DNA from: Pikeienuella piscinae
Lineage (GTDB): Bacteria; Pseudomonadota; Alphaproteobacteria; Rhodobacterales; Rhodobacteraceae
DNA: 64,000 nt
Assembly: GCF_011044155.1 (NCBI RefSeq)
Contig: NZ_CP049056.1
Span: 2,911,001-2,975,000, forward strand
Direction of reading: 5' to 3'
Shown here: piece after piece, positions 1 through 10,399 of the stretch
Layout: every line of letters starts with the position of its first letter
How positions within the stretch are numbered: position 1 is the first letter of the stretch
Position numbers and translations under genes: made by a program
Notes under the pieces: generated by a model
The model's input: the letters and a program-made list of their open reading frames with translations, nothing else
The model's database searches: none
Told to the model about the DNA's origin: nothing

Positions 1-96
1 GCCGAACTTCACCACCACGTCGCGGGCCGCCGCGGTCCGGCCGTCGAAATAGCGGCCCGGAGCTTCGAGCAGGTCGTATTTGACCGGGGCCGCCAT
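1..96 (-). CDS. M48-family metallopeptidase, N-terminal fragment (gene runs off the left edge)
   Basis: Only the first 32 codons are inside the window, reading MAAPVKYDLLEAPGRYFDGR and onward. The GRYFDG...AAARDV pattern resembles the small N-terminal domain that precedes the zinc peptidase domain in many proteobacterial M48 proteins. Its start codon overlaps the stop of the DUF898 gene (TGATG), so the two are probably translated together, an arrangement common for DUF898/M48 pairs. The catalytic HExxH lies outside the window, so the call rests on this short N-terminus and on context. Confidence 0.5.
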   Translation of the reverse strand, partial: MAAPVKYDLLEAPGRYFDGRTAAARDVVVKFG

Positions 97-1406
97 CAGA
101 ACGCCCCGCCGATATCGGCGCCGAGCGCGTCGGCGAAACCGCCGGCCTCCGCCTGCTCGTCATGGCGGCGCTGCCGCGCGCGGCTGGCCGCCCCGAGATC
201 GTGGAAGCGGATGGTTTTCGCCGTCGCGGCGATGAGCGGGTGGCTGATGAAGGCGTGCCTGAGAGCGGAAAAGACCGCGATCACCGGCAGGTAGACCAAC
301 CCGGAGATTGCGAGCGCGATCAGCCCGGAGAGCGCGGGAATCTCACCGCTCCCGAGCACGTCGAACAGGTCCGTCGGCTCGGGTCCGGCGGCGAGCAGGC
401 CGAAACCGATCACCGTGAAGACCAATGCGGTCAGTCCGACGCCGATCCCGATCACCAGCCCGGCGAGAACGTAGATGCCGATCACCGACCAGACGCTGAG
501 CGTCACATTCGCCGAGGCGCGCCCGTCAAGCACCTTGCCGCTGTTGAGATAGCGGAAGCTGAAAACCCGGTGCCGGATGAATGCGAAAACCAGCCAGAAG
601 GCGGTGAGGATGAGGAGCCCGGGCCCCCCGGCGATCCCGGCGGCGAAGGAGAAAACCTCCCTCTCACCGGAGATCCGGTCGAATTCGAACCCGGCGAGGG
701 CGGAGGCGATGAGACCGACGGCCAACGCCAGTGGCGCCCAGAACCAGAGCCAGCTCAGGAGGAGCGGCCCCCAGCCGCCCCGCTGCTCGAAGCGGAGATC
801 GCCGTAGAAGCTCCGGTCGGTCGTGTAGCGGGCGAGCATCATCTGCTTCAGCGGATAGAGAAAACCGAGCGTGAGCACCGTCGCCGCCCACCAGAACAGC
901 GCGCGTGCGGCGTAACCCCAGGCCCCCGGCGCCAGCCCGAAGCGGATGCCGCGCCAGCGGGTTCGGGCGAGGATATAGCGCCGGGCCCGGTAACGAGCCC
1001 AGAAGATCAGCGGCAAGAGGGCGAGAAAGGGAAGCTGCAACGCCAGCGGATTGCCCTGGAACCAGGAGAGCCCGACGAAGGCGAGCGCCAAATTCACCAC
1101 CAGGAGATAGACCGCGAGAATCACCACCGCGACGAGAAAGCCGATCAGCTTCTCACCGGCCCGCCCGGTATATTCGAGCGGCGCGCCATCGATCACCACC
1201 GATGACCAGTAATAACGCCTGAGGCGGGTGATCATCCAGAAGCGGCCGATCCCGAACGTGAGAATCGTGACGATCATCCGCGTCAGCGCGATCAGGAAGA
1301 GGCTCAGCCGGGCGCCGGAATATTCCGGGCGAACCGGCTCAGCCACGCGCGCCCCCCCTGACGGCGCGTCGCCGTGCGGCTGGGCGGCCTGGCCCGTGAA
1401 TGTCAT
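96..1406 (-). CDS. DUF898 (YjgN-like) inner membrane protein
   Basis: A 436-residue polytopic membrane protein. After about 30 hydrophilic residues there are repeated pairs of membrane segments separated by short charged motifs such as RYYWSS, YRARRYI and FRYLNSG, the repeat pattern of the DUF898/YjgN family, whose function is unknown. The chosen start (MTFTGQAAQP) is where the protein-like sequence begins; the upstream extension in the same frame is antisense to the divergent cyclase promoter and looks like noise. The downstream gene, an M48 peptidase fragment, overlaps it by one base. Confidence 0.85.
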   Translation of the reverse strand: MTFTGQAAQPHGDAPSGGARVAEPVRPEYSGARLSLFLIALTRMIVTILTFGIGRFWMITRLRRYYWSSVVIDGAPLEYTGRAGEKLIGFLVAVVILAVYLLVVNLALAFVGLSWFQGNPLALQLPFLALLPLIFWARYRARRYILARTRWRGIRFGLAPGAWGYAARALFWWAATVLTLGFLYPLKQMMLARYTTDRSFYGDLRFEQRGGWGPLLLSWLWFWAPLALAVGLIASALAGFEFDRISGEREVFSFAAGIAGGPGLLILTAFWLVFAFIRHRVFSFRYLNSGKVLDGRASANVTLSVWSVIGIYVLAGLVIGIGVGLTALVFTVIGFGLLAAGPEPTDLFDVLGSGEIPALSGLIALAISGLVYLPVIAVFSALRHAFISHPLIAATAKTIRFHDLGAASRARQRRHDEQAEAGGFADALGADIGGAF

Positions 1407-1486
1407 CTTCGCTGCGCCTCGAGCCCTTCCACAATATGCGGGCGACCATATGGCGGGCATGGTGGGGGCGCAATCCGGCGCGCGCC

Positions 1487-1514
1487 TTGCATCCCCGGAA
1501 CGCCGGGCTAGAGT
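1487..1514 (+). promoter_or_regulatory. candidate sigma-70 promoter of the cyclase gene
   Basis: A TTGCAT hexamer (1487-1492) and a TAGAGT hexamer (1509-1514) are separated by 16 bases, about 25 bases before the preferred GTG start at 1540, in the intergenic space divergent from the DUF898 gene. The match is weak and there is no further support. Confidence 0.28.
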
Positions 1515-1539
1515 GCCGGAAAACGCAGGTGACGAAGAC

Positions 1540-2847
1540 GTGACCGAGCCCGCGCCAACCCAGGCCAGCACTTTCGCCGCCGAGGACGCGCGCCGGCTGA
1601 GATGGATCACCGTCGCCCGGACCGTCGCGCTGGTTGGGATCATCGGCGTCGTGGCTGCGGTCAACCCGCCCGCCTCCTGGTCCTATTATTTCTCGTTGAT
1701 CTCATGCTTCGCCATCACAGGCTGGGCGAATTACGCGGTCAGCCGCTCGCGTTGGGAGGGCGCCTGGCGCGCCTACGCGTTCGCCGCCCTCGATTTCGCG
1801 CTGCTGACCTTCACGCTGATCGTTCCCGCCCCCGGCGCGCGGGAGGGTCTGCCGGACGTCTTCTTCCTCCGCTTCGATAGTTTCGATTACTTCTACGTGA
1901 TCCTCGCAAGCCTGGCGATCTCGCTGCGCCCCTCGCTGCTGGTCTGGGGCGGGCTCTGTGGCGTCGCGTTCTGGAGCGTCGGTCTCGTCTGGCTGGCCCG
2001 GGGCGAGGCCGTCACCCTCGAGGAGCCGGGAGGCCCCGACGACGCAGCGATACGGGCGCTCGCCAACGCCGCTAATCCGCATCACCTCGATCTCGGGGTG
2101 CAATTCCAGGGGCTGGCGATCTTCTTCATCACCTCCATCCTGCTTGCGGTGGCGGTGGCGGCTTCGCTGCGCCTCGCGATGCGCGAGGCCGCGCAGGAGC
2201 GCCGGGCGGCCAATCTCTCGCGCTATCTTCCCGCCGAAATGATCGAGTCGCTCGCCGACAGGGATGCGCCTTTCGGCGCGGAGCGCGAGACGGAGGCGGC
2301 GATCCTCTTCGCCGACATTGTCGGCTTCTCCCGCATCGCCGAACAGCGCGCGCCGCATGAGGTCGTCGCCCTTTTGCGCGAGGTTCAGGCGTTGATCGAG
2401 GCTCAGGTCTTCGCCCAGGGGGGCGTCCTCGACAAGTTCATCGGCGACGGCGCGATGGCGAGCTTCGGCGCCGTCCGGCGGGACGGGGAGGACGGCCGCG
2501 AGGCCGCTGTGCGCGCCGTGGAATGCGCTCGCGGGATCCTCGCCGCCGCGGCGGAACGGAACCGCCGCGGCGGCGAGCCGGCGCGGATCTCGGTCGGCCT
2601 GCATTTCGGACCGGTCGTGGTCGGCGATGTCGGCTCCGCGCGCCGCATGGAGCTCGCGGTGATCGGCGACGCCGTCAATGTCGCGGCCCGGCTGGAGACG
2701 ATGACGCGTGAACTCGGAGTCGGCGCCGCGGTCAGCGACCAGGCGGTGGCGGCCGCGGGCCGGCCGGCGGGGCTGAGGCTGATCGGCCCGCGCCCGATCC
2801 AGGGCCGGGAAAAGCCGGTGACCGTCTGGGCGATCGACCAGCCCTGA
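1540..2847 (+). CDS. membrane-bound class III adenylate/guanylate cyclase
   Basis: Likely makes cAMP (or cGMP) from the nucleoside triphosphate at the inner membrane. The N-terminal half (to about residue 210) contains several hydrophobic segments. The C-terminal catalytic domain shows the class III signatures: FADIVGFS near residue 258 with a metal-binding Asp, FIGDGAMA near 300 with the second Asp, and VIGDAVNVAAR near 373 with the catalytic Asn/Arg helix. The GTG at 1540 is preferred because AGGTG precedes it and the protein then starts after the likely promoter; an ATG at 1450 in frame is the alternative. It converges on the acyl-CoA ligase gene with only 6 bases between stops. Confidence 0.85.
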   Translation: MTEPAPTQASTFAAEDARRLRWITVARTVALVGIIGVVAAVNPPASWSYYFSLISCFAITGWANYAVSRSRWEGAWRAYAFAALDFALLTFTLIVPAPGAREGLPDVFFLRFDSFDYFYVILASLAISLRPSLLVWGGLCGVAFWSVGLVWLARGEAVTLEEPGGPDDAAIRALANAANPHHLDLGVQFQGLAIFFITSILLAVAVAASLRLAMREAAQERRAANLSRYLPAEMIESLADRDAPFGAERETEAAILFADIVGFSRIAEQRAPHEVVALLREVQALIEAQVFAQGGVLDKFIGDGAMASFGAVRRDGEDGREAAVRAVECARGILAAAAERNRRGGEPARISVGLHFGPVVVGDVGSARRMELAVIGDAVNVAARLETMTRELGVGAAVSDQAVAAAGRPAGLRLIGPRPIQGREKPVTVWAIDQP

Positions 2848-2853
2848 CCGGGT

Positions 2854-4482
2854 TCAGCGGAATTCCGGCAGCTTGTAGTCCATCTCCTTCAGCCGCTGGC
2901 GGAGATGGAGTTTGGAGATCTTGCCGGTCGCGGTGTGCGGCAGTTCGTCAACGAAGAGCACGTCGTCCGGACGCTGCCATTTCGCGAGACCCTTGGACGC
3001 GAGTTCGATGATGTCTTCCGGGTCCGGGTTCTCGCCCGGCGCCTTGACGCAGACGAGGATCGGCCTCTCATCCCATTTCGGATGCGGGACGCCGACCGCG
3101 GCGGCCTCCGCGACGCCGGGATGGCCGACGGCGGCGTTCTCCATGTCGATGGAGCTGATCCACTCGCCGCCCGACTTGATGACGTCCTTGGAGCGGTCGG
3201 TGATGCGCACATAGGCGTTGGCGTCCATCGTCGCGACGTCGCCGGTGTCGAACCAGCCATCCGGTTCAGCCGCGTCCTTCTCCGCTTTCAGGTAGCGCCG
3301 GACGACGCCGGGGCCGCGGACCCAGAGCTTGCCCTGGCCAGCGCCGTCCCACGGCAGCTCTTCGCCGGAATCGTCGGTAATCTTCAGATCGACGGTGAAG
3401 GGCGGGTGCCCGACCGTGCACTGGATGTCGAGCTTGGCCTCGTCGTCCAGCGACGCCACCTCCGGCTTGAGGGAGCCGGTGCTGCCGAGTGGTGAAGTCT
3501 CCGTCATGCCCCAGGCGTGAAGAACCTGCACGCCGTAATCGTTCTGGAACGCCTCGATCACCGCGCGCGGGCAGGAGGAGCCGCCGATCACCACGCGCTT
3601 GAGCGTGGAGAAGCTTTTCCCGCCTTCCTTCAGGTAGCGCAGCATGCCGAGCCAGATCGTCGGGACCGCGGCGGTCAGGGTGACGCCATGCTCAAGCATC
3701 TCGTAGAGCGCGGCCGGGGTCATGTCGCGGCCCGGCATCACCATGGCCGCGCCGTTCATCGGCGCCGTGTAGGCGAGCGACCAGCCATTGGCGTGAAAGA
3801 GCGGCACGACCGGCATCAGCACGTCGCGCGACGAGAGGTTGACGCAGTCCGGCGCCGAGGCGGCCAGCGCGTGCAGCATGTTGGAGCGATGCGTGTAGAC
3901 GACGCCCTTCGGGTTGCCGGTGGTGCCGGAGGTGTAGCAGATGCCGCAGGCTTCGCGCTCGTCGCCCTCCACCCATGCGAAATCGCCGTCCTCGGCGCCG
4001 ATCCATTCCTCATAGCAGAGCGCGCCCGGCAGATGGTCAGGCATGTGCGCGCGGTCGGTCAGGATGACGTATTGCTTCACCGTCTCCAGCCGGTCGGCGA
4101 TGGCGGCGATGACCGGCGCGAGGTCGGGATCGACCATCAGCATCCGGTCCTCGGCATGGTTGATGATATAGACCAGTTGGTCGGCGGAGAGCCGCGGGTT
4201 GAGCGTATGGAGCACGCAGCCGGCTCCGGAGACGCCGTACCAGACCTTGAGATGGCGCGCGGTGTTCCATGCCATGACGCCGACCGCCTCGCCCGGCTTC
4301 AGCCCGGAGGCGGTGAGCGCCTGCGCTGTCTTGCGCGCGCCCTCGTGAATGCCCGCCCAGTTCGTCGTTTCGATCGGCCCTTCGACCGAGCGCGAAATGA
4401 TCGGGCGGTTCGGATGATATTTCGCGGCGTGGTCGATGATGTGCGAGACGCGCATCTCCCAGTGCTGCATCAGGTCGCGCAT
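2854..4482 (-). CDS. acyl-CoA ligase (AMP-forming), possibly methylthiopropionyl-CoA ligase type
   Basis: Activates a carboxylic acid with ATP to an acyl-adenylate and then to the CoA thioester. The 542-residue protein has the AMP-binding P-loop motif [12 protein letters not shown] near residue 180, the GMTETSP motif near 330, and the hinge/C-terminal region GWFDTGDV...[15 protein letters not shown]. This is the FadD/medium-chain branch that in marine Rhodobacterales also includes DmdB, the DMSP-demethylation ligase; the substrate cannot be decided from sequence alone. The start [12 protein letters not shown] has a GGAGAA ribosome binding site. No other dmd genes are in the window. Confidence 0.88.
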   Translation of the reverse strand: MRDLMQHWEMRVSHIIDHAAKYHPNRPIISRSVEGPIETTNWAGIHEGARKTAQALTASGLKPGEAVGVMAWNTARHLKVWYGVSGAGCVLHTLNPRLSADQLVYIINHAEDRMLMVDPDLAPVIAAIADRLETVKQYVILTDRAHMPDHLPGALCYEEWIGAEDGDFAWVEGDEREACGICYTSGTTGNPKGVVYTHRSNMLHALAASAPDCVNLSSRDVLMPVVPLFHANGWSLAYTAPMNGAAMVMPGRDMTPAALYEMLEHGVTLTAAVPTIWLGMLRYLKEGGKSFSTLKRVVIGGSSCPRAVIEAFQNDYGVQVLHAWGMTETSPLGSTGSLKPEVASLDDEAKLDIQCTVGHPPFTVDLKITDDSGEELPWDGAGQGKLWVRGPGVVRRYLKAEKDAAEPDGWFDTGDVATMDANAYVRITDRSKDVIKSGGEWISSIDMENAAVGHPGVAEAAAVGVPHPKWDERPILVCVKAPGENPDPEDIIELASKGLAKWQRPDDVLFVDELPHTATGKISKLHLRQRLKEMDYKLPEFR

Positions 4483-4601
4483 TGCGTTTTCTCCATTCGT
4501 TTTTTCTATACTGAGATTAGCAGCGAATCCGGCGCATGAAAGGGCGCGCAGGCGGTTTCGGCCGCCAGCGGCGACGAAAGTCGCAGGCCGGTTCTCGGCG
4601 C

Positions 4602-6104
4602 TCACCGCCGTGCGCGCAAACGGCGGACAATCTGCCGCGGGTCGATCGCGAATAGCCGGAAGCCGAGCGCGGCGTAGATCGCGGTGAAGAGCGCGGCGTG
4701 GATGAAGAGATCGCCGGTCACGCCGCCGGTGATCGCCCCTGGCTCGACTGCGCTGGCGAAGAGGAGAACGAGCAGCGCCGGCGCGGCGCTGGCCAGAAGC
4801 GCCTTCGCCAGCCGCTTCACCGCGGCGGCGGCGGCGGCTTCGTAAAAGATGATGCAGGCCCTGAGACGCAGCGCCAACGCGGCCGTGTTGCCGACGAGCG
4901 TGGCGATCGCGATGGTTTCGAACCGCGAGTCGAGCGCGGCGAGCGCGTAGCAGAGCGCGAAGATGAGCGCCATGCGATAGTGCTGGCGCTCGGTGATGTC
5001 GGGGCGGTCCATGACCTGGAACGAAATGCCGGCGAATGCGAAGGCCATGCCGGCGACCGCCGAGACGATGAGAATCCGGAACGGCGCCGCAGACGGCTGC
5101 ATTTCCGCCCCGAGCACGAGCGCGAAGAGCGCGCCGGCGAAGAGAGAGGCGAAAAGCGCAGGAGCGAGGAACACGTAGGTGAAGATGCAGAGGAGATCCC
5201 AGAACCGGCGGAATACCTCGTCACGGTCGGACTTGATCTCGCTCAGCCAGGGCAGGACGACGGTGAGGGTCGGGGACACGATCTGGAGAAGCGGCATGAC
5301 GGAGAGCATCTGCGCGAATGCGTAGAACCCCGCCGACGCGGTGGAGTAGAGCAGGCCGACGATGATCTTGTCGCTTTCGCGCACCACCGCGAGCACGACA
5401 CGCCCGGCCAGCGTCGGGCGCGCCAGGCGGACGATGTCCGCCAGCAGCGCGCCATCCCATTTCGGACGGCCGGGCCGCCAGCCGGAGAGCCCGATATAGA
5501 GCAGGCTGGTCGCGCCGATCCGGACGGTCAGCAGCGCGATCAGCGCCCAGTAGCCGAGACCGGCGACCGCGAGCGCGAGGCCGAGCCCGACGCCGGCGAC
5601 GACCCCGCCGATGATCGCCAGCGCCCTGAGATCGTTGCGAAAGCATCGCATCATCAGCGCGCCGTGCTGCGAGCCGAGCCCGGAGAACAGCAGCGCGCAG
5701 GCGGCGACGGCGCCGGCGCCGACCAGCCGCTCCTCGTTCATCGCCCAGGCGATTCCGGGCGACGCGATCAGCAGAAGGCAGGCGCCCGCCGCGCCACAGG
5801 CGAGCGCATACCAGAAGAGCCCGTCGGCCTCGCGCTCCACCACCTGCTCGCTGCGCAGCATGTAGTAGACCGAGCCGCCATCGACGACGAGCAGGAGGAC
5901 CGCGACGAAAGGCATGATCATGCCGTAGACGCCGAAATCCTCCGCCAGAAGGATGCGCGAGAGGATGACGGTGCTGAGCACCGCGCCGAGGAGCTGAAAA
6001 ACCGCCGAAAGCATGTTCAGCGACAGGCCGCGTCCGATGCCGCCGCGCGCCGCCGAGAACCGGCCATCGGGGGCCGTGCTGCGCGCCCAGTCCGGCAGTG
6101 CCAT
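4602..6104 (-). CDS. polysaccharide/oligosaccharide flippase (Wzx-like, MOP superfamily)
   Basis: A 500-residue protein that is hydrophobic through most of its length, with roughly 12-14 predicted membrane segments. The N-terminal segment LLGAVLSTVILSRILLAEDFGVYGM is the recognisable start of polysaccharide biosynthesis flippases, with the conserved L.P.DFG.Y pattern. It would move lipid-linked glycans across the inner membrane. Start chosen at MALPDWARS because sequence upstream overlaps a terminator. No glycosyltransferases lie nearby, so its substrate is unknown. Confidence 0.82.
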   Translation of the reverse strand: MALPDWARSTAPDGRFSAARGGIGRGLSLNMLSAVFQLLGAVLSTVILSRILLAEDFGVYGMIMPFVAVLLLVVDGGSVYYMLRSEQVVEREADGLFWYALACGAAGACLLLIASPGIAWAMNEERLVGAGAVAACALLFSGLGSQHGALMMRCFRNDLRALAIIGGVVAGVGLGLALAVAGLGYWALIALLTVRIGATSLLYIGLSGWRPGRPKWDGALLADIVRLARPTLAGRVVLAVVRESDKIIVGLLYSTASAGFYAFAQMLSVMPLLQIVSPTLTVVLPWLSEIKSDRDEVFRRFWDLLCIFTYVFLAPALFASLFAGALFALVLGAEMQPSAAPFRILIVSAVAGMAFAFAGISFQVMDRPDITERQHYRMALIFALCYALAALDSRFETIAIATLVGNTAALALRLRACIIFYEAAAAAAVKRLAKALLASAAPALLVLLFASAVEPGAITGGVTGDLFIHAALFTAIYAALGFRLFAIDPRQIVRRLRARR

Positions 6105-6203
6105 ATGCGGTTCCCGTTGTCGTTGGCGGTGGAGGCCTCTCCGTCTGATACCGCCGGGAACCGGATGGCGCCAGCCCGGCCCGGCCGGTCGCCCGCGCAA
6201 ATG

Positions 6204-6232
6204 AAAAAGGGCCGGAGCTTTCGCCCCGGCCC
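6204..6232 (-). terminator. intrinsic terminator after the BI-1 gene
   Basis: On the minus strand a GC-rich stem (GGGCCGGGGC / GCTCCGGCCC with a GAAA-type loop) is followed by five T residues, about 28 bases past the stop of the Bax-inhibitor-1-like gene. Confidence 0.8.
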
Positions 6233-6259
6233 GCATCGTCCTTCGGTTCTTCGTTCAGG

Positions 6260-7030
6260 TCACTCGCGCGCGGCGCCCATGAACTGCAGAAGGAACATGA
6301 ACATGTTGAGGAAGTTCAGATAGAGGCTGAGCGCCCCCATGATCGCGCCCTTCGAGAGATAGGCAGCGCCCTCCGCGCCCATCTGGCTGTAATGCACATA
6401 TTCGTTCTTCAACCGCTGGGTGTCGAAGGCGGTCAGCCCGGCGAAGATCAGCACGCCGATCACCGAGATCGCGAACTGCAGCGCCGAGGAGGCGAGGAAG
6501 ATGTTCACCACCATCGCCACGATCAGCCCGATCACGCCCATGACGAGGAACGCGCCCATGCCGGAAAGATCGCGCTTCGTCGTGTAGCCGTAAAGGCTGA
6601 GCCCAAGGAAGGCGATCGCGGTCACGAAGAAGGTCGTCGCGATCGAGACGCCGGTATAAAGTGCGAAGATCGATGAGATCGAAAGGCCCATCACCCCGGC
6701 GAAGACCCAGAAGACGGTCTGCGCTGTCGATGCGCTCATCTTGTTGATCGCCGCCGCGAGGCCGAAGACGAAGAGGAGGGGCGCGAACATCACCGCCCAT
6801 TTCAACGGTGAGTTGAAGAGCGCGACGATGACGCCCTCGGGCACCAGCATCGTCTCCTGTCCGCGCATCACCGCGAAGAGATCGTTGCCGAAGACATAGG
6901 CCACGACGCCGGTGATCGCCATTGCGACGGCCATCAGCGAGTAGACCTTGTTCATGTAGGCGCGCAGCCCGATGTCGATGTCCGCGCCAGCGACGCGGTC
7001 GCGCCTGATTGCCGTCTGGTAGTCAGCCAT
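6260..7030 (-). CDS. Bax inhibitor-1/YccA-family membrane protein
   Basis: A 256-residue protein with about seven membrane segments, beginning after an N-terminal hydrophilic part that ends in RAYMNKVYSLMAVAM, the signature of the BI-1 family (YccA/YbhL). Bacterial members interact with membrane quality control (FtsH) or act as ion leak channels; the exact role here is unknown. The ATG at 7030 is preceded by GGAGAGGA. It has its own terminator and appears to be a single-gene transcript. C-terminal FMFLLQFMGAARE is typical of alphaproteobacterial members. Confidence 0.9.
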   Translation of the reverse strand: MADYQTAIRRDRVAGADIDIGLRAYMNKVYSLMAVAMAITGVVAYVFGNDLFAVMRGQETMLVPEGVIVALFNSPLKWAVMFAPLLFVFGLAAAINKMSASTAQTVFWVFAGVMGLSISSIFALYTGVSIATTFFVTAIAFLGLSLYGYTTKRDLSGMGAFLVMGVIGLIVAMVVNIFLASSALQFAISVIGVLIFAGLTAFDTQRLKNEYVHYSQMGAEGAAYLSKGAIMGALSLYLNFLNMFMFLLQFMGAARE

Positions 7031-7133
7031 ATTAGCTGTGTCCTCTCCGTTTTTTTGCGTCACTCGAACCCCGCTGTCGCCAACGGAATCCACCCAATGG
7101 GAATATCGGTGCGCAAGACTGATATTTCAAGCA

Positions 7134-9683
7134 TTACTCCTGCGCGCGCAGCACCTGCGCCGGCCGGCGCGAGAGTGGCCGCCAGGCGAAGGTCAGCCCG
7201 GCGAGGAGCGCGGCGAGCGCGCCGCCTGCGACGACGCCGATCGCAGAGGTGGGATCGAGCCGGAACGAACCTTCGAGCACATAGGTGACGACGCCCCAGG
7301 CCGCCGCCGCGCCGAAGCCGATGGCGACCAGCCCCGCGGCGGCCCCGACCAGCAAGGCGCGGAGCGCGAAACTGCTGAGAATCTGCGTCCGGCTGGCCCC
7401 CAGCACCTTCAGGATCGCGGCCTCATAGGCCCGCGCCCGCTCACCCGCCGCCGCCGCGCCGATGAGGACGACGAGCCCGGTCAGCAGCACCGCCCCCGCC
7501 GCCCAGCGCGACGCGGCGGCGATATCGGCCAGCCCGGCGGAAACACGCTCGATCGCGTCCCGCACCCGGATCGCGGTGACGTTCGGGAAACCGGCGCCGA
7601 CAGCGCGCACCAGCGGGGCCTCAGCCGCCTCGGTCGCGTCGACGGTGGCGATATGGGTGTGGGGCGCGCCGGCCATGGCGTGCGGGTCGAGGATCATCAG
7701 GAAATTGATGCCCATGCCGCGCCAGTCGATCTCGCGGAAGTTGGCGACGGTCAGGGTCAGTTCGCGCCCGAGAACGCTGACGCCGATCGTGTCGCCGAGC
7801 TTCAGGCCAAGCTCCGCGCCTTCCTCGGCCGAAAAGGAAACCAGCGGCGGCCCGGAATAGGCCTCCGGCCACCACGCCCCTTGCGTGATCACGGCGCCGT
7901 CGGGCGGGCGGGAGGCGTAGGAGACGCCGCGATCGCCGCGCAGGACCCAGGCGCCGCCGGGATCGACCGTTTCGCGCGCCTCCGCCGCCGGGACGCCGGC
8001 GAGATGGGTGATCACCCCGCGCAGCATCGGCGCGGTGTCGATCTCGCCGACGCCGGGAACGGCGCGCGCGGTCTCCAGAAATCCGTCAAGCTGCGTGTTC
8101 TGGATGTCGATGAAGAAATAGGCCGGGCTCCGCTCCGGCAATTGCTCGTCGATCACGTTGCGCATGTTGAAATCGATCTGGCCGATCGCCGCCAGCACGG
8201 TGAGTCCGAGGCCGAGCGAGAGCGCGGCGCTCGTCGTCTCGCCCCCCGGCCCGCCGACAGCCGCGAGCGCGAGGCGGAGCGCGGGGCGCCCGCGCGGCAG
8301 CCGGCCGCGCGCGGCGCCGGCGGCGAGGCGCGCGACCAGTTTCGCCACCAGCCAGAGCGTCGCAAGCGCGCCGGCGACGCCGGCGATGAACCAGCCGGCG
8401 AGCATCGGCGCGCCGGAAAAGACCAGTGCGGCGGCGATCAGCGCGAGGAGAAGCGCGCCGAGCGCCACAAGATCGCCGATCCGCCGCCGGCCTCGCGCGG
8501 GGGTCGCGATGTCGCGGAAGAGTGCCGCCGCGCGGACCTCCCGCACCCGCGCCAGCGGCCAGAGAGCGAAGAGAAAGGCGGTGAGCGCGCCGTAGATCGC
8601 CGCCTCCGTCAGCGGAACGGGATAGACCGCGAAAAGCGCCGGCACCGGCAGCGCGGCGGCGAACAACGGGCCGATCAGCGCCGGCAGCCCGGCGCCGAGG
8701 GCGAGGCCGATAATTATTCCGACCAGCGTCAGCATGCCGATCTGCATGAGGTAGATCATGAAAACGCCGCCGGAGGGCGCGCCGATTGTCTTGAGCGTGG
8801 CGATGGTCGCGGTCTTTTCGCCGAGATAGGCGCGCACCGCCGACGCGATTCCGACGCCGCCGACCGCCAGCGCCGCGAGGCCGACGAGAACGAGAAACGC
8901 CGCGATCCGCTCGACGAAGCGCTTCAGCCCCGGCGCGCCGTTGCGGCTGTCGCGCCAGCGCCAGCCGCCCGGCTCGGCCTCGAACCGGGTCTTCAGCGCT
9001 TCGAGATCGGCGCCGGGGGGCAGTTGGAGCCGGAGCGCGCTTTCGAAGAACGAGCCTTCGCCGAGCAGGCCGGAGCCCTCCAGCGCATCGGTCGCGACGA
9101 TGGTGCGCGGGCCGAGCCCGAACCCGGCGGAGACCCCGTCCGGCTCTACGGCGAGCGCGGCGCGGAGCGTGAAGCTGGCGGTTCCTAGCCGCACCTCGTC
9201 ACCGATTGCGAGCCCCATGCGGTCGATCAGCGCCCGCTCCATGACCAGACCAGGGAGCCCCTCGCGCTCCTCCAGCGCCTGGGTGAGGGTCATCTCGGGC
9301 GAGAGGCCGACCTCGCCATAGAGCGGATAATTGGCGTCGACGCCCTTCAGCTGGGTCAGCCCGCGCTCGATCTCGCCGCTGATCCGGCTCTTCGCCACAG
9401 CCATGGAGCGGAAATCGACGATCTCGGAGGTTCTTTCAGCGACGTCGAAGGCGGTCGCCCGCTCTTCCTCGGTCGCGCGCCGGTAGGTCAGGCGCAACTC
9501 CGCATCGCCCCCGAGGATCGCACGGCCCTGTTCGGCGAGCCCGGTCTCGATCGCGGTCCTGACCGAGCCGACCGCCGCGACCGCCGCGACGCCGAGCGCG
9601 AGGCAGGCGAGAAAGATCCGGAAGCCCCTCAGCCCGCCGCGCATCTCGCGGAGCGCGAAACGGAAGGCGAGCGCCGGGCTCAT
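7134..9683 (-). CDS. FtsX-like ABC transporter permease (YbbP type)
   Basis: An 849-residue permease with an N-terminal membrane segment, a large periplasmic region, a group of membrane segments near residues 260-400, a second periplasmic region, and a last group of segments near 730-840: the duplicated FtsX/MacB_PCD layout of YbbP. These exporters work with a YbbA ATPase and are often next to tesA, as here. The start codon overlaps the stop of the ATPase gene by ATGA, so they are translationally coupled. The cargo is not known; lipids or lysophospholipids are often suggested because of the TesA link. Confidence 0.88.
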   Translation of the reverse strand: MSPALAFRFALREMRGGLRGFRIFLACLALGVAAVAAVGSVRTAIETGLAEQGRAILGGDAELRLTYRRATEEERATAFDVAERTSEIVDFRSMAVAKSRISGEIERGLTQLKGVDANYPLYGEVGLSPEMTLTQALEEREGLPGLVMERALIDRMGLAIGDEVRLGTASFTLRAALAVEPDGVSAGFGLGPRTIVATDALEGSGLLGEGSFFESALRLQLPPGADLEALKTRFEAEPGGWRWRDSRNGAPGLKRFVERIAAFLVLVGLAALAVGGVGIASAVRAYLGEKTATIATLKTIGAPSGGVFMIYLMQIGMLTLVGIIIGLALGAGLPALIGPLFAAALPVPALFAVYPVPLTEAAIYGALTAFLFALWPLARVREVRAAALFRDIATPARGRRRIGDLVALGALLLALIAAALVFSGAPMLAGWFIAGVAGALATLWLVAKLVARLAAGAARGRLPRGRPALRLALAAVGGPGGETTSAALSLGLGLTVLAAIGQIDFNMRNVIDEQLPERSPAYFFIDIQNTQLDGFLETARAVPGVGEIDTAPMLRGVITHLAGVPAAEARETVDPGGAWVLRGDRGVSYASRPPDGAVITQGAWWPEAYSGPPLVSFSAEEGAELGLKLGDTIGVSVLGRELTLTVANFREIDWRGMGINFLMILDPHAMAGAPHTHIATVDATEAAEAPLVRAVGAGFPNVTAIRVRDAIERVSAGLADIAAASRWAAGAVLLTGLVVLIGAAAAGERARAYEAAILKVLGASRTQILSSFALRALLVGAAAGLVAIGFGAAAAWGVVTYVLEGSFRLDPTSAIGVVAGGALAALLAGLTFAWRPLSRRPAQVLRAQE

Positions 9684-10372
9684 GCCGCGTCCCGGGCCGC
9701 CTCCGGCGTCTCCCGCGCGCGCCCGTCCTCGATCCGGATCACCCGGTCGCAGAGCGCCGCCAGCGCCGGGGCGTGCGTGACGAGAACCAGCGTCGCGCCA
9801 TGGCGCTTCTGCAGATCGAAGAGCGCGTCGACGATGGCGGCGCCGGTGGCGCTGTCGAGATTGCCGGTCGGCTCGTCGGCGAGAACGATCTTCGGCCGGG
9901 GCGCCGAGGCGCGGGCGAGCGCGACTCGCTGCTGCTCGCCGCCGGAAAGCTGCGCCGGGTAATGATCTTCGCGCCCTTCCAGCCCCATCGCCTTCAGCTC
10001 CGCCTTCGCCCGCGCGAAGGCGTCCTTCACGCCGGCTAGTTCCAGCGGCGCGGAGACATTCTCCAGCGCTGTCATGGTCGGAATCAGGTGAAAGCTCTGG
10101 AATACGACGCCCATGTTCCCGCGCCGGAACCCGGCCAGCGCATCCTCGCCCATCGCCGTCAGGTCATGGCCGAGCGCCAGCACCTCGCCCGCCGTCGCGC
10201 GCTCCAGTCCGGCCATGATCATCAGGAGCGACGACTTGCCGGAGCCGGAGGGGCCGACCACGCCGACCGACTGCCCGGATTCGACCGCAAGATCGACGCC
10301 GCGCAGGATATCGACGCGCCCGGCCTTGGCGTTCAGCGTCAGATGCACATCTTTGAGGGAGAACGCGGTCAT
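9680..10372 (-). CDS. ABC transporter ATP-binding protein (YbbA/LolD type)
   Basis: A 230-residue ATPase with Walker [10 protein letters not shown] near residue 43, Q-loop VFQSFHLIP, signature LSGGEQQR near 148, Walker [13 protein letters not shown] and the switch His in VTHAP. This is the MacB/LolD/YbbA branch that partners FtsX-like permeases, and the partner follows directly with an ATGA overlap. The start [11 protein letters not shown] lies 27 bases from the divergent tesA start, so the two promoters must overlap the opposite coding regions or share this short gap. Confidence 0.92.
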   Translation of the reverse strand: MTAFSLKDVHLTLNAKAGRVDILRGVDLAVESGQSVGVVGPSGSGKSSLLMIMAGLERATAGEVLALGHDLTAMGEDALAGFRRGNMGVVFQSFHLIPTMTALENVSAPLELAGVKDAFARAKAELKAMGLEGREDHYPAQLSGGEQQRVALARASAPRPKIVLADEPTGNLDSATGAAIVDALFDLQKRHGATLVLVTHAPALAALCDRVIRIEDGRARETPEAARDAA

Positions 10373-10399
10373 GAAACCAATCCAAAGAGGGCTGTTGCA

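Noticed and set aside
3517..4539. Open frame of 340 codons on the plus strand
   Set aside because: Antisense to the acyl-CoA ligase; His/Arg/Val-rich mirror sequence without a ribosome site.
7038..9188. Open frame of 716 codons on the plus strand
   Set aside because: It is antisense to the FtsX-like permease, is full of Arg, Gly, Glu and Asp from codon mirroring, and has no family-like sequence.
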